NCBI GenBank assembly: GCA_020073525.1
Contig: JAIQFA010000003.1
Span: 62,001 to 126,000 of the forward strand
Direction of reading: 5' to 3'
Length of the DNA: 64,000 bases
From: Terriglobia bacterium
GTDB lineage: Bacteria > Acidobacteriota > Terriglobia > Terriglobales > Acidobacteriaceae
Shown: one piece after another, positions 36,776 to 45,968 of the stretch
Numbering within the stretch: position 1 is the first letter of the stretch
How the letters are laid out: every line of letters starts with the position of its first letter
Made by a program: the position numbers and the translations under genes
The notes under the pieces: generated by a model
Seen by the model: the letters and a program-made list of their open reading frames with translations, nothing else
What the model was told of the DNA's origin: nothing
Databases searched by the model: none

Positions 36776-37448
36776 TAAAAGACTGCATGGCCTTCAACAA
36801 ATTACGGATGTAACGATTACCCTTCCAGCGCATCGGCAACTTGAAAATCTAGGAATCTGCGCGTAGTTGGCGGCACGTTCGAAATCTGGAGGCGTGCCCC
36901 GTCCAAAGCTCTGCTTAGGGCGAGGATTTTGACTGACTATCGCAGCGTGTCTCCCGTCTCGGGTGCGACACTTGGACGCAACCCGCAATCTCAGCTCTGC
37001 TTTTTCATCACAAACACGCTGTACGTAGCATCACAGACTTCTACCCAGCCATCGGCGACAATAGGGTCGACCTGTGTGTCAGGGGTCGCGGTGTGTCCGT
37101 CTCCCAAGACGGCCCTCGAAGGTGCATCCCCATTTGTCGGTGCTCTTTGAAAACAAAAGTTCAGTCGATCAGCGGGGTGTCAGCCCTGCCGCCGAAATCT
37201 TGCGCAAAACGAAAAAATGCGAGCTAAGTCCTTATTCCGGAATATTTTCCATATAAGCCCTTTAAACTCAAAGATTTTGCGGGAATTTCTCGCTAACCCT
37301 ATGATTCCAATAGATAGGGGGGAGGGGGGTACCCATAAACGTTGGACTAATACCTTCGAAGTGAACAGGAAAACTGTCCACTCTCGCGCTCCGTCGGTAG
37401 CCCACCGTTGATTCCACGCGAGCTATGAAGCGGCGCTAAAATAAAGTC
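36776..37448. other. 673-base intergenic stretch without recognised gene
   Basis: No frame here has protein-like composition and no RNA family was recognised. It contains a perfect palindrome ATTCCGGAAT (37234-37243), an A/T-richer block (37230-37315) and a six-G, A, six-G tract (37317-37329). It may hold long leaders or an unrecognised RNA. Confidence 0.5.
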
Positions 37449-37679
37449 ATGGTACCGGAATCTGGCGGCCGGTTTAGATTCAGCCTGAAGGGATCGGCGG
37501 GTCTCGTCGTCGCGATTTTAGTTGTAGCAATTCTGCTGATTGCGCTGCCAGCGTATCGCCTGTTTTTTCTGATCAGCGTTCTCATCGGACTCATCATCGC
37601 GGGTGGGCTCACCGTCTGGCACAGGCTGCATCCGATCGAGGATCAGGACGTCGAAAACAAACGTCCCCTCGGACTCTAG
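37449..37679 (+). CDS. Small two-helix membrane protein
   Basis: A 76-residue protein with two adjacent hydrophobic helices (AGLVVAILVVAILLIALPAY and LFFLISVLIGLIIAGGLTVW) and a charged C-terminal tail (HPIEDQDVENKRPL). The tight helical hairpin and charged flanks look like a real small membrane protein. The start ATG at 37449 lacks a strong Shine-Dalgarno. It ends 70 bases before the engB start on the same strand, so the two may be co-transcribed. No family recognised. Confidence 0.65.
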   Translation: MVPESGGRFRFSLKGSAGLVVAILVVAILLIALPAYRLFFLISVLIGLIIAGGLTVWHRLHPIEDQDVENKRPLGL

Positions 37680-37749
37680 CGAACTTTTCAGCGAAGTTAT
37701 TTTTTCTCCGCGCTTGCCATCCGCGACCCAAACACTGGAAACTGTCTGC

Positions 37750-38352
37750 ATGCGGATTCTGGCCCGATTTATGCTGTCGGCGAGCGACCTGACGCACTTC
37801 CCTCCTCCGGGCGTGCCGGAAATCGCCTTTCTGGGACGGTCCAACGTCGGCAAATCGAGCGTGATCAACTCGCTGGTCGGTTCCAAGCTGGCCCGCACCA
37901 GCAACACTCCCGGGCGCACGCGCAGCATCAACTTTTACGAAGTCCGGCGAGCAGGTCAGCCCAGGCCCGAGATGCTGTTCGCCGATCTGCCAGGATACGG
38001 CTACGCCAAGGTCTCGCGCGAGATTTCCGCGGACTGGTCCCGGTTCGTGGATCCTTATCTCCACCAGCGCCCGAGTTTGGCGCTGTGTGTGGCTCTCGTC
38101 GATTCGAATATTCCTCCGCAGGAAAGCGATGGCCAGTTGCTGGAATTCCTGGCCGCCAGAGGACGGCCGCACGCGATTGTAGCCACGAAGTGTGACCGGC
38201 TGTCCGGCAACCAACTGCAGCAGGCTATGCGCGCGCTCGGGCAAGCTTATGGCGGAGTGCCCATCGTCGGGTTTTCGGCGAAAACCGGCGCGGGTAAAGA
38301 AGAACTCTGGCAGCAGATTCGCGCTTCCCTGTCGCAATTCCCTGCGGTCTAA
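37750..38352 (+). CDS. engB: Ribosome biogenesis GTPase EngB (YihA/YsxC)
   Basis: A 200-residue GTPase needed for large-subunit assembly. Motifs: G1 GRSNVGKS (residues 29-36), G2 TRSINFY region, G3 DLPGYGYAKVS, G4 ATKCD, G5 FSAKTG. This set is diagnostic for the TrmE-Era-EngA-YihA group member EngB. The start is taken at ATG 37750 (MRILARFMLSASDL); another ATG lies at 37771. The frame is open to 37603, but those residues overlap the small membrane protein gene. Length is normal. Confidence 0.95.
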   Translation: MRILARFMLSASDLTHFPPPGVPEIAFLGRSNVGKSSVINSLVGSKLARTSNTPGRTRSINFYEVRRAGQPRPEMLFADLPGYGYAKVSREISADWSRFVDPYLHQRPSLALCVALVDSNIPPQESDGQLLEFLAARGRPHAIVATKCDRLSGNQLQQAMRALGQAYGGVPIVGFSAKTGAGKEELWQQIRASLSQFPAV

Positions 38353-38381
38353 AGTTTTTCCGAAATGTGCCGATCATACTT

Positions 38382-39074
38382 ATGAGCAGCACCTTGTCGG
38401 AGGCGCCCGTGGACCCGGATATCTATCCCGCACAGCCTGGCTTGCCACAGGACCCAAGCAACGATGAGGAGACTGCCAACTATCTTCGGCGTCTAAAAGG
38501 ACCCGAGGCGAAAGGTGCGCCCGCCGATAGTGATACCCAGCACGCCGGCAAAGTGGCGGCAGCCATGGTCACCCTCGGCCTTCGCGAGCGGCGCGCCACC
38601 CCGCGCCTTCGCTGTTCAGGTAGCGTGGAGTTTCAAGCCGAGGGCAGTGACGTGCGCCTGTGGGGAACTCTCACCGACCTCAGCCTGCGTGGATGCTACG
38701 TGGAAATGAGTACTACGTACCCCGTCGAGACGAAAGTGCGCCTTGTCTTCAAATCATGCGGCGTGCGGATTCAGACTGCGGGCAGGGTTCGCGCTACGTA
38801 CCCCGCATTGGGCATGGGCATCTGCTTCACGGACATCGAACCAGCAGAACAACTCCATTTGAAGGAGCTCCTCGCGATACTGACTGGGCGCAGTTCCGTA
38901 AATCATGGGGCGGTGCAGGAGAGCCGCGAGCAGCAGGAGACCCTCATGAAGAGTACCCTCGAATCAGCCGACCCGAAGGCTGTTCTCGATGGGATTAAGG
39001 AGTTCTTTCAGAAGAACCATTTGCTCTCCCGAGACGAATTCCACGAGATCGCCAAACGGGTCCGCCGGATCTGA
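38382..39074 (+). CDS. PilZ domain protein
   Basis: A 230-residue cytoplasmic protein. The PilZ domain spans about residues 65-170, with the c-di-GMP binding motifs RRATPRLRCSG (RxxxR type) and TDLSLRGCYVE (D/NxSxxG type), so it should bind c-di-GMP. An acidic N-terminal ~60 residues and a C-terminal ~60 residues (SADPKAVLDGIKEFFQKNH, SRDEFHEIAKRVRRI) flank it and have no recognised domain. ATG 38382 is preferred over GTG 38367. It follows engB by 29 bases, but functionally it is more likely tied to surface or motility signalling; two other PilZ-type or GAF proteins lie within 11 kb. Confidence 0.9.
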   Translation: MSSTLSEAPVDPDIYPAQPGLPQDPSNDEETANYLRRLKGPEAKGAPADSDTQHAGKVAAAMVTLGLRERRATPRLRCSGSVEFQAEGSDVRLWGTLTDLSLRGCYVEMSTTYPVETKVRLVFKSCGVRIQTAGRVRATYPALGMGICFTDIEPAEQLHLKELLAILTGRSSVNHGAVQESREQQETLMKSTLESADPKAVLDGIKEFFQKNHLLSRDEFHEIAKRVRRI

Positions 39075-39129
39075 AGGCTCGCTTCGAGAGTGAGCGGCGG
39101 GCGGTACTGGGTCAATATGCGAAACCGTT

Positions 39130-39199
39130 AACCACCAAGGCCACGAAGGAAGCGACTGAGACCAAAAAAGCTTCGTGATACTTCGTGTCCTTGGTGGTT
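39130..39199. repeat. Long imperfect inverted repeat
   Basis: Arms AACCACCAAGG-CCACGAAG (39130-39148) and CTTCGTG-TCCTTGGTGGTT (39181-39199) are complementary over 19 bases with one mismatch, separated by 32 bases. It is located between a PilZ gene and the epimerase gene. The arms resemble a dispersed bacterial intergenic element rather than a terminator. Confidence 0.7.
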
Positions 39200-39339
39200 C
39201 AGGGGTTTTATCGGTTGCCTCGTAAAACTGATCCACTACCCAGCTGGCGGCCCGTTTGGCGGGCTCCGGAATGAAAGTTACTGTGGTGACAGCGGCCCAA
39301 TCCCAGGCGGGCCATCGATCCGTTATCATTGAATGCATT

Positions 39340-40296
39340 ATGGCGAAATATCTCGTGACCGGCGCTGCCGGCTTCATCGGGTCCTCGCTGGTGCGCGCCC
39401 TTTTAGAACGCGGCGAACAGGTCCGGGGCATCGATAACTTTTCCACCGGCAAGCGCGAGAACCTCACCGAAGTGCTGCACCGGATGGACTTCCGGGAAGC
39501 GGACATTCTCGATCTGGATGCGATGCACCAAGCGTGCGACGGCGTGGACTACGTGCTGCACCAAGCGGCCATTCCTTCGGTGCCGAAATCGGTGATCGAC
39601 CCTCTGGGCAGCAACCGTGCCAACGTCGACGGCACAGTCAATGTTCTGATCGCGGCGCGCGATGCCAAGGTGAAGCGAGTGGTTTACGCCGCCTCATCCT
39701 CAGCGTACGGGGACACGCCGACACTTCCGAAGCATGAAGCCATGAGCCCGAACCCGATCTCGCCCTACGCTGTGGCCAAGCTGGCGAGCGAGCTTTACAT
39801 GGTGTCGTTCTATCGTTGCTATGGCCTGGAGACGGTTTGCCTGCGCTACTTCAATATTTTCGGGCCGCGGCAAGATCCTTCTTCGCCATACTCCGGCGTG
39901 CTCGCGAAGTTCAGCATGCAGATGCTGCGTGGGGAACAACCCACGATTTTCGGCGACGGCGAAACCAGCCGTGATTTCACTTTCATCGACAACGCGGTCT
40001 CGGCCAACCTGCTGGCCTGCGTGGCTCCGGCGGCGGAGTGCGCCGGGCGCGTATTCAACTGCGCAACCGGCCGGCGGATCACACTGAATGAAACGTTCGC
40101 TGCGTTGAAACCACTCACCGGGTACAAAGGCGCGGCGAAATATGGTCCGGAGCGCAGCGGCGACATCAAGCATTCGCTGGCGGACATCACGCTGGCACAG
40201 AAGCATCTCGGATACAAGGTGCTGGTGAACTTCGAAGACGGCCTGCGCCGTACAGTGGAGTGGTACAAGAGCCAGGGGCAGCCAGTCGCGGTCTAA
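39340..40296 (+). CDS. NAD-dependent UDP-sugar 4-epimerase/dehydratase (extended SDR)
   Basis: A 318-residue extended short-chain dehydrogenase. The NAD-binding motif VTGAAGFIGS (residues 6-15) opens the Rossmann fold. The catalytic triad is Ser119-121 region (AASSSAYGD), Tyr143 and Lys147 (SPYAVAKL). IDNFSTGKRENL and ALLERGEQVRG are typical of WbpP/GalE-type UDP-hexose or UDP-HexNAc 4-epimerases. The start is MAKYLVTG at 39340; the open extension to 39256 is not credible. It could provide UDP-GalNAc or UDP-Gal for the exopolysaccharide cluster 10 kb away; this is inferred. Confidence 0.9.
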   Translation: MAKYLVTGAAGFIGSSLVRALLERGEQVRGIDNFSTGKRENLTEVLHRMDFREADILDLDAMHQACDGVDYVLHQAAIPSVPKSVIDPLGSNRANVDGTVNVLIAARDAKVKRVVYAASSSAYGDTPTLPKHEAMSPNPISPYAVAKLASELYMVSFYRCYGLETVCLRYFNIFGPRQDPSSPYSGVLAKFSMQMLRGEQPTIFGDGETSRDFTFIDNAVSANLLACVAPAAECAGRVFNCATGRRITLNETFAALKPLTGYKGAAKYGPERSGDIKHSLADITLAQKHLGYKVLVNFEDGLRRTVEWYKSQGQPVAV

Positions 40297-40350
40297 GGCG
40301 CGAAGGGGGAAACGCCGGACGCTGAGCTGCCGCTCCCTCCATCGCTCAGA

Positions 40351-40665
40351 TTAGTGCGGCAAATCCGATCCTAGAGGGGCATGCCCTTTCGCAGACTGCT
40401 TCCATGCAATGAGTTGATCCAAGTCATAGCGGAATGGGCCGTAGGCGCGGAAAGTAGTCTCGTCGAAGAGCCGCACGGCGCCACACTTCAGGCACACCTG
40501 ATAGGAATATCCGCGCCCCGCAACCGGCCAGCTCATCTTTCCGTGCCAGCACCCTCGGAAGACCATTACTGCGGCTCCTGCGAGACTGGTAGCCACTACT
40601 CCTGGCCACCACCAGTTAAGTTTCTTGTGTTTTGCTGATCTTTCGTGCAATACCGGGTCGAACAT
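40351..40665 (-). CDS. Small membrane protein with zinc-ribbon-like cysteines
   Basis: A 104-residue protein starting at ATG 40665 with GGAG five bases upstream. One hydrophobic segment (WWWPGVVATSLAGAAVMVF) is followed by CWHGKMSWP and VCLKCGAVRLFD, a Cys-x-His plus CxxC set that could hold a metal. Similar C-W-H...C-x-x-C-G proteins occur in Acidobacteriota as uncharacterised genes, from general recollection rather than a search. It converges with the epimerase gene. Confidence 0.62.
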   Translation of the reverse strand: MFDPVLHERSAKHKKLNWWWPGVVATSLAGAAVMVFRGCWHGKMSWPVAGRGYSYQVCLKCGAVRLFDETTFRAYGPFRYDLDQLIAWKQSAKGHAPLGSDLPH

Positions 40666-40668
40666 CAC

Positions 40669-40977
40669 TTCTCCGTCTGGCTTTGGGCTTGTTTCTTAAC
40701 GATAGGACGAAAGGCGGCGGAGGGCAAAATCTGAAGGGTCGTAGGGTCGGAAGGGCGAGTCGGGGAGTTGAAAGCGGCGAAACCCCATGCCGCAAAAGGA
40801 CGTGTACTAATGGACATTGCGGCACCCACCCAAAGACTATTACGCTCACAGTTGAGGTGCTGTTTTTGCACCGCTGCCGTCTGGCCCGCTGATCTGCTTG
40901 AACCAAAAGCGGCAACGAGCCATCCGACAAGCCTGGCAACGATGAATCCAGGGGTTTCAGGATCCTGAACGCGCAAG
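40669..40977. other. 309-base gap upstream of the amidase gene
   Basis: This divergent gap separates the small membrane protein gene from the GAF-amidase gene. No gene or clear promoter hexamers were recognised; the open frames inside it have shadow-like composition. Confidence 0.4.
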
Positions 40978-43467
40978 ATGAGTGCCAATCCAACCCGAGT
41001 TGACTGGGGCGCAACGGTGACGGCCGACCCCGGCTCGCCGCTGCAGGAGGGCAACCGCGTCCTCGAATCGATCGCGCAGCGGGAAGCCCTGTGCGCATTG
41101 CTCGCCTTCTCCGACCTCCACGAGCAGATACGGAACCGGCGCCTGGTCGCGGTCCGCGATGCCGATCGCGACTTGTTTGAGACGGAACGCTTCATCCTGG
41201 ACGAAGTGCTGCAATTGATCTGTGACCGTGCTCAGGCCATCACCCAGGCAGACGGCGTCGTGATCGCGCTTGCGGAAAAGTCAGAAACGCTAGGATCGAA
41301 AACAGAAAGACCGAAAGTAGTGTGTCGGGCCTCCGCCGGACTCCTTGTCGTCGAGCGCGGCGTTCGCCTGATGGGAGAATCCGAGTTTCTGCAGGACTGC
41401 CTGGAATCGGGGGCTATTCTTCGTTGCGACGATTGCGACACCGACCCTCGAGTCGAACTGGACCTTGCGCACGCGATTGGAGCGCGCTCTAGCGTGCTGG
41501 TTCCGCTACGCGGCCGGCGCGAACAACTGGGTGTGCTGCAGGCGTTTTCAACAACGGCTCGGGCCTTCAGCGATCACGACATTCGCAGTTTCGACCTGTT
41601 CACGGAACTGGTTCTTTCCGCGCTCAAGCCGGAAGATCAGGATCGACGCATCAATTGGCTCTCGGAGGTGGCGGAAGAGGTCGTGCGGCCGAAACCACCG
41701 GTGGCAGCGCAGGTTGTGGCCACCGCGCCCGTCGACGTTCCCGAAATCGAGCCCGCTAAGGCAGTCCCAGAGACAGAGCCCACCCAAGCTCCCGTGGCCG
41801 CAACCATCTCCGCGCCCTTGGAGGCTCCACCTGCGACTCTTCCGGTACCAGACGTCCCTTCACCGGCACAGCCGTTCGTGTTTCACGCCGCCACTGTCGA
41901 GTCGCCGGAGTTCAGTGTCGGGGAAGAGCCCCTGGAGACTGGCGAGACGTTTGAGTTTGAAGAACATCCGATTGAAACGCCCCGAGTCCTACCCTTTCCT
42001 CATCGCTTTTCGCTTCCCGTCAATTCGCGCCCTGGCTTGAGTGTGGTGATGGGCCTGGTGGCGGTGGCGGGGCTATTTTCGGCGGGCGCGTGGTGGGGGA
42101 TGCAGGTTCACGGAAAAACCGCCACCAAGATCGTAGCCGCAAAGACTGAAACCTCGCCGCAATCGGTAACGACACCGTCCCTGCCTCCGGCGGATGTTCT
42201 ATCTCCTGGAGTCTCCGACAACTTGATGGATCCGGCGAAGGTTGGTTCCGATGCCTCGCCACTCACTGCCGTGGCGGACAACAAGCTGGCAGCGCTGCCG
42301 AAAATCACCGGAGTACGGCACTGGTCTTCGTCGATGGGAAGCACAGTGGTCATCGACATGGAAGACCAGGTTCCGTATGAAGTACATCGTCTGATGTCAC
42401 CGGAGCGGATCTACTTCGATCTGCACGACACGGTTCTGTCTTCCGAACTGGATGGGAAAACGATGGACGTCGGCGACCCCTCGCTGACTCGCGTACGCGT
42501 CGCTCAGCCGGTCGCCGGCGTAACGCGGATCGTACTCGACACGAAAGATGGATCAAACTTCTCCGTCAGCATGGAATCGAGCCCCTATCGCCTGGTGGTT
42601 GAGCTGCGCGGCAATGAGAAAAATTTGGCGGCGAGCTACATGGCTCCGAACCGCACCGCTTCCAGGCAGACGTCCGTGAATGGGGTTCCGGTCCCGATGA
42701 AGGCGGCTCCGGTAGCGGCATTGGCAGCGAGAGCATCGGATGGGCCCTTGCCCGCGAGAAGCGGGAAATTTCGCATCGTACTCGACGCCGGGCATGGCGG
42801 CTGGGACTTGGGTACGGTTGGACGGCAGGGATTGCTGGAGAAAGATCTGGTCCTCGACGTAACCCAGCGGCTGGGCAAATTGCTGCAAACACGTTTGGGG
42901 ATGGATGTAATGTTCACGCGATCGGGTGACAGCTACCTGCCCCTCGATCAGCGCGCTGATTTCGCCAACCAGGCACAAGCGGACTTGTTTGTCTCGGTTC
43001 ACGCCAACTACAGCAGTTCGGCGGCGGCGCGGGGGGTTGAGACTTACTATACGAATCTGTTTTCGGCGCCTGGATCCAAGGAAGTCGAAAAGCACGACGA
43101 TGGAACCTTCGCCAAGTTGACGCCGGTATCGTTATCGGCCGGGGGGTTGCACGAAAAAATCGACGAGTCGCGCCGGCTCGCGGCAAGTGTGCAGCGTGCT
43201 CTTTACGCCACGCTGGCGGAGAACAGCCCCGACATTCGTAACCGTGGCATCAAGGACGCCTCCTACGTTGTGCTGACTGGCACGACCATGCCTGCCATTC
43301 TTACCGAGATTTCTTTTGTGAGCAGTCCCACGGATGAGCGCAATTTGCAGAGCGCGGCTTACCGCCAGCAGATCGCGGAAGCGCTTTACAAGGGCATCGC
43401 GGGATACCAGCAATCGTCTTCGCACCCGAAAGTTGCGCAACTGCAAACGGCCGCGGCGCGGCGATAG
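40978..43467 (+). CDS. N-acetylmuramoyl-L-alanine amidase with N-terminal cytoplasmic GAF domain
   Basis: An 829-residue fusion. Residues ~65-220 are a GAF domain (QADGVVIALAEKSE, CDDCDTDPRVELDLAHAIGARS, GVLQAFSTTARAFS). A Pro/Ala-rich linker follows, then one membrane helix near residue 355 (LSVVMGLVAVAGLFSAGAWW). Next comes an AMIN domain (VVIDMEDQVPYEVHRL, RVRVAQPVAGVTRIVLD). The Amidase_3 catalytic domain has VLDAGHGGWDLGT (zinc His), EKDLVLDVTQRL, SVHANYSSSA and ILTEISFVSS (catalytic Glu). GAF is cytoplasmic and the amidase periplasmic by topology. Septal amidases normally carry only AMIN plus catalytic domains, so the sensor fusion is notable. Confidence 0.93.
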   Translation: MSANPTRVDWGATVTADPGSPLQEGNRVLESIAQREALCALLAFSDLHEQIRNRRLVAVRDADRDLFETERFILDEVLQLICDRAQAITQADGVVIALAEKSETLGSKTERPKVVCRASAGLLVVERGVRLMGESEFLQDCLESGAILRCDDCDTDPRVELDLAHAIGARSSVLVPLRGRREQLGVLQAFSTTARAFSDHDIRSFDLFTELVLSALKPEDQDRRINWLSEVAEEVVRPKPPVAAQVVATAPVDVPEIEPAKAVPETEPTQAPVAATISAPLEAPPATLPVPDVPSPAQPFVFHAATVESPEFSVGEEPLETGETFEFEEHPIETPRVLPFPHRFSLPVNSRPGLSVVMGLVAVAGLFSAGAWWGMQVHGKTATKIVAAKTETSPQSVTTPSLPPADVLSPGVSDNLMDPAKVGSDASPLTAVADNKLAALPKITGVRHWSSSMGSTVVIDMEDQVPYEVHRLMSPERIYFDLHDTVLSSELDGKTMDVGDPSLTRVRVAQPVAGVTRIVLDTKDGSNFSVSMESSPYRLVVELRGNEKNLAASYMAPNRTASRQTSVNGVPVPMKAAPVAALAARASDGPLPARSGKFRIVLDAGHGGWDLGTVGRQGLLEKDLVLDVTQRLGKLLQTRLGMDVMFTRSGDSYLPLDQRADFANQAQADLFVSVHANYSSSAAARGVETYYTNLFSAPGSKEVEKHDDGTFAKLTPVSLSAGGLHEKIDESRRLAASVQRALYATLAENSPDIRNRGIKDASYVVLTGTTMPAILTEISFVSSPTDERNLQSAAYRQQIAEALYKGIAGYQQSSSHPKVAQLQTAAARR

Positions 43468-43471
43468 GCTT

Positions 43472-43616
43472 GGGTGGAGCAGCGCTTCAGCGCTGCATTA
43501 TTCCACGCAAACACTAGCGGCTTTAGCCGCTGAGGGGTTGACATGTCTAACCTCAGCGCCTAACGCCGGTTTTCTTCTTGCGCAGCCTAATGCAGGCCTG
43601 AAGGCCTGCTCCACCC
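43472..43616. repeat. Composite REP-like element with GGTGG/CCACC ends
   Basis: Outer inverted ends GGGTGGAGCAG and CTGCTCCACCC enclose hairpins CAGCGCTTCAGCGCTG, AGCGGCTTTAGCCGCT and CAGGCCTGAAGGCCTG. It begins five bases after the amidase stop. Feet of GTGG type link it to the elements at 20443 and 23813. Confidence 0.75.
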
Positions 43617-43717
43617 TATCAAACGCCACTCACTGAAGAGGAGTACCATACTGCCCTTCTCAAAGAGATAACGCTACGCCTACCTGCCGAGTCGCCTGCG
43701 GTCGTTACCAGGCTTAG

Positions 43718-45892
43718 TTAGTTCCCCACTCCACCGTACTTCGTCAGCCATTTCAATTCTTCGCGCACCTTGATCTTTCCGTGCCAGGGATTCTTCGCGA
43801 GCGAGTGTCCCTCGCCGGGAAAGATCAGCAGGTCACTCGGAATATTCAGTTCGTGCAGAGCGCGATCGAGAAGGTAGTCTTCCGCGACTGCTACCCTGAT
43901 GTCGTCCGCCCCCGCGACCATGTGCGTCGGAGTGCGAACTTTATTGAGCTGGTAAATCGCGCCTTCGCTGCGATAGCGATCGGGAGTTTCCCAGGGCAAG
44001 CCGCCGAGAAAATACGCATCGTCGAAGGTGGTGTCGTCGTTGCCCCAGTTAGCAACGTGTTCGACCGCGCCGGCTCCGGTGACGGCAGCCTTGAAGCGCG
44101 CGGTCTGCGTGATCAGCCAGTTGGTCATGTAACCGCCGTAGCTGTAGCCGCCAATAGCCAACTGGTGGGCGTCCGCAATGCCGTCCTTCACGAGTGCATC
44201 GACACCGGTCAATATATCTTTGCCGGGCCGAGAGACAATTTCCGGAACAATTTGCAGCGCGAACTTGTCTCCGTAGCCGGTTGATCCGCGATAGTTGGGC
44301 TCGAACACCAGCCAGCCGGCCGTAGCGGCCAGGCGATCCCACTGATACCAATCAGCCTCGAAGTGGTTGCCATCGGCATCTTGCGGGCCGCCGTGGATGA
44401 ACACAAACATCGGAAGGTTCTTCGCCTCAAACTTTCCCGGCGGATACATCAGCATGCCTTCCACGGACGTGCCGTCATCGGAGGTCCAGCGATAAGGCTT
44501 GGCCTGGGGCAGGTCGCGCTCGGTGAAGAGCTTGTTGAAAGAAGTGATGGGCCGCGCCTGCGCCAGTTTGTCGGGACCGTCGGCAATGTAAACTTCCGTG
44601 GGCCGTACGGTTGCCGAGTACGCAAATGCCATGCGGGAGCCTTGCGATGCCGCGGCGGGCGCCTCATAGGTTCCAGCCCATCCCTCGCGCCTCACGAGGG
44701 CGGCTTTCGGATTGGCCTGCGACACCAGTTGCACCTCGGTCCCGATGCGGCAGGAGCACACGACTGAGCCATCGGGAAGCGGCGTATAGCGCACGACTTC
44801 GCCGGGGTAGTCCGCGAACCAGCGCTGGACTTCCTTCTTGCCGGCCGGATCGCCGGCGTCTATCCAGTAGAGGCGCGGTTGCGGATCTTCATACTTCCCT
44901 TCCGCCGAGCCGAGGTTAACCTGAAAGAAGAGATGGCGATTATCCCGAGCCCAGTCGAGATTCAGTTCGACGCCTTCGTTGTGGGTCAGGCGGATGGGCG
45001 TGGATTCAGCAGGAGTAGAGGTGAGGTTGACGAGGTAGAGTTCGATGTCCTCGACCTTTTCCTCACGCTCGGACACCGACGAAGTGACGAAGGCCAACCG
45101 CTGGCCATCGTGCGAGATGCTGATTTGATCCACTCGCAGCGGTGTGCGCGCAATGGCGACCACCCCGGGCGTGGCGCCAGAATCTTTTTCCGCGTCGGAG
45201 GTCTCTTTGGAACCAAGCGCGGCGTGGCGTGCCAGGGCATCCACGAGGGTGAGGCGGAAAATCATGTCGCCACGCTCATCGCCGCGGTAACGGACAACGT
45301 CTTTCCACTCTTTTTTATGATCGTCGTTCTGCTGCTTGGTCCAAGGCTGGCGGGTGGCGAAGAAAATTGCCTTCGAGTCCTCGGACCACGCGAAGGCATG
45401 GACTTCTTCCTCGCCTGAGGTGATAGCGAAGGCCTCGCCGCCGCCGGGCGATATCAGGAACAGTTGGGCGACCTCTTTGTCTTTATCACCATCTTTGGCT
45501 TTGCTGTCTCTCGCTTTGCTGTCGCCTTCGTCTCCTTCTTTGGCATCGCCGGTTTTGCGTTCGGAGAGGAATGCGATCCATTGGCCGTCGGGCGACCATT
45601 GCGGCGAAGTTTCATGCCCGGCCTGCGTTAACTGGATCAAGCTCCCGCCGGCGGTCCGGTAGAGCCAGAGTTCTTTGCGGAAGATCTGCTGATCCCAGTC
45701 AGCTTTCTCCGTTTCGATGACAACGGAGTTGCCATCGGGCGAAACTTTCACCGTGGGGAAGCTCACCGAGTTGAAGAATTCATCAAGCGTGAGCTTGGGC
45801 TTTGCGGTTTGAGCGTGGGCCGAGGTCGAATGGGCAAATATCAAAACGGAGATCACGGACCCGAGGGAGACAAACAGGATTGATCGTCGCAT
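43718..45892 (-). CDS. S9 family prolyl oligopeptidase-like serine peptidase, exported
   Basis: A 724-residue protein with signal peptide RRSILFVSLGSVISVLIFAHS (cleavage near AHAQ). The N-terminal ~430 residues form the seven-bladed propeller of acylaminoacyl-peptidase/DPP-IV type (FPTVKVSPDGNSVVIE, SPQWSPDGQWIAFLSE) with an Asp/Lys-rich insert near residue 110. The C-terminal alpha/beta-hydrolase has catalytic Ser in GGYSYGGYMTNW, Asp in GADDIRV and His in GEGHSLAK. It is probably a periplasmic peptide scavenger. The ORF extends 115 residues upstream to 46237, but those have shadow composition; ATG 45892 with GAAAGG is preferred. Confidence 0.92.
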   Translation of the reverse strand: MRRSILFVSLGSVISVLIFAHSTSAHAQTAKPKLTLDEFFNSVSFPTVKVSPDGNSVVIETEKADWDQQIFRKELWLYRTAGGSLIQLTQAGHETSPQWSPDGQWIAFLSERKTGDAKEGDEGDSKARDSKAKDGDKDKEVAQLFLISPGGGEAFAITSGEEEVHAFAWSEDSKAIFFATRQPWTKQQNDDHKKEWKDVVRYRGDERGDMIFRLTLVDALARHAALGSKETSDAEKDSGATPGVVAIARTPLRVDQISISHDGQRLAFVTSSVSEREEKVEDIELYLVNLTSTPAESTPIRLTHNEGVELNLDWARDNRHLFFQVNLGSAEGKYEDPQPRLYWIDAGDPAGKKEVQRWFADYPGEVVRYTPLPDGSVVCSCRIGTEVQLVSQANPKAALVRREGWAGTYEAPAAASQGSRMAFAYSATVRPTEVYIADGPDKLAQARPITSFNKLFTERDLPQAKPYRWTSDDGTSVEGMLMYPPGKFEAKNLPMFVFIHGGPQDADGNHFEADWYQWDRLAATAGWLVFEPNYRGSTGYGDKFALQIVPEIVSRPGKDILTGVDALVKDGIADAHQLAIGGYSYGGYMTNWLITQTARFKAAVTGAGAVEHVANWGNDDTTFDDAYFLGGLPWETPDRYRSEGAIYQLNKVRTPTHMVAGADDIRVAVAEDYLLDRALHELNIPSDLLIFPGEGHSLAKNPWHGKIKVREELKWLTKYGGVGN

Positions 45893-45968
45893 AGGCCTTT
45901 CGCCAACAATTTTCAAGAACTTTGAGATATACACGTTACGCATAGTTAATGGCAAACATTCGCATTTG

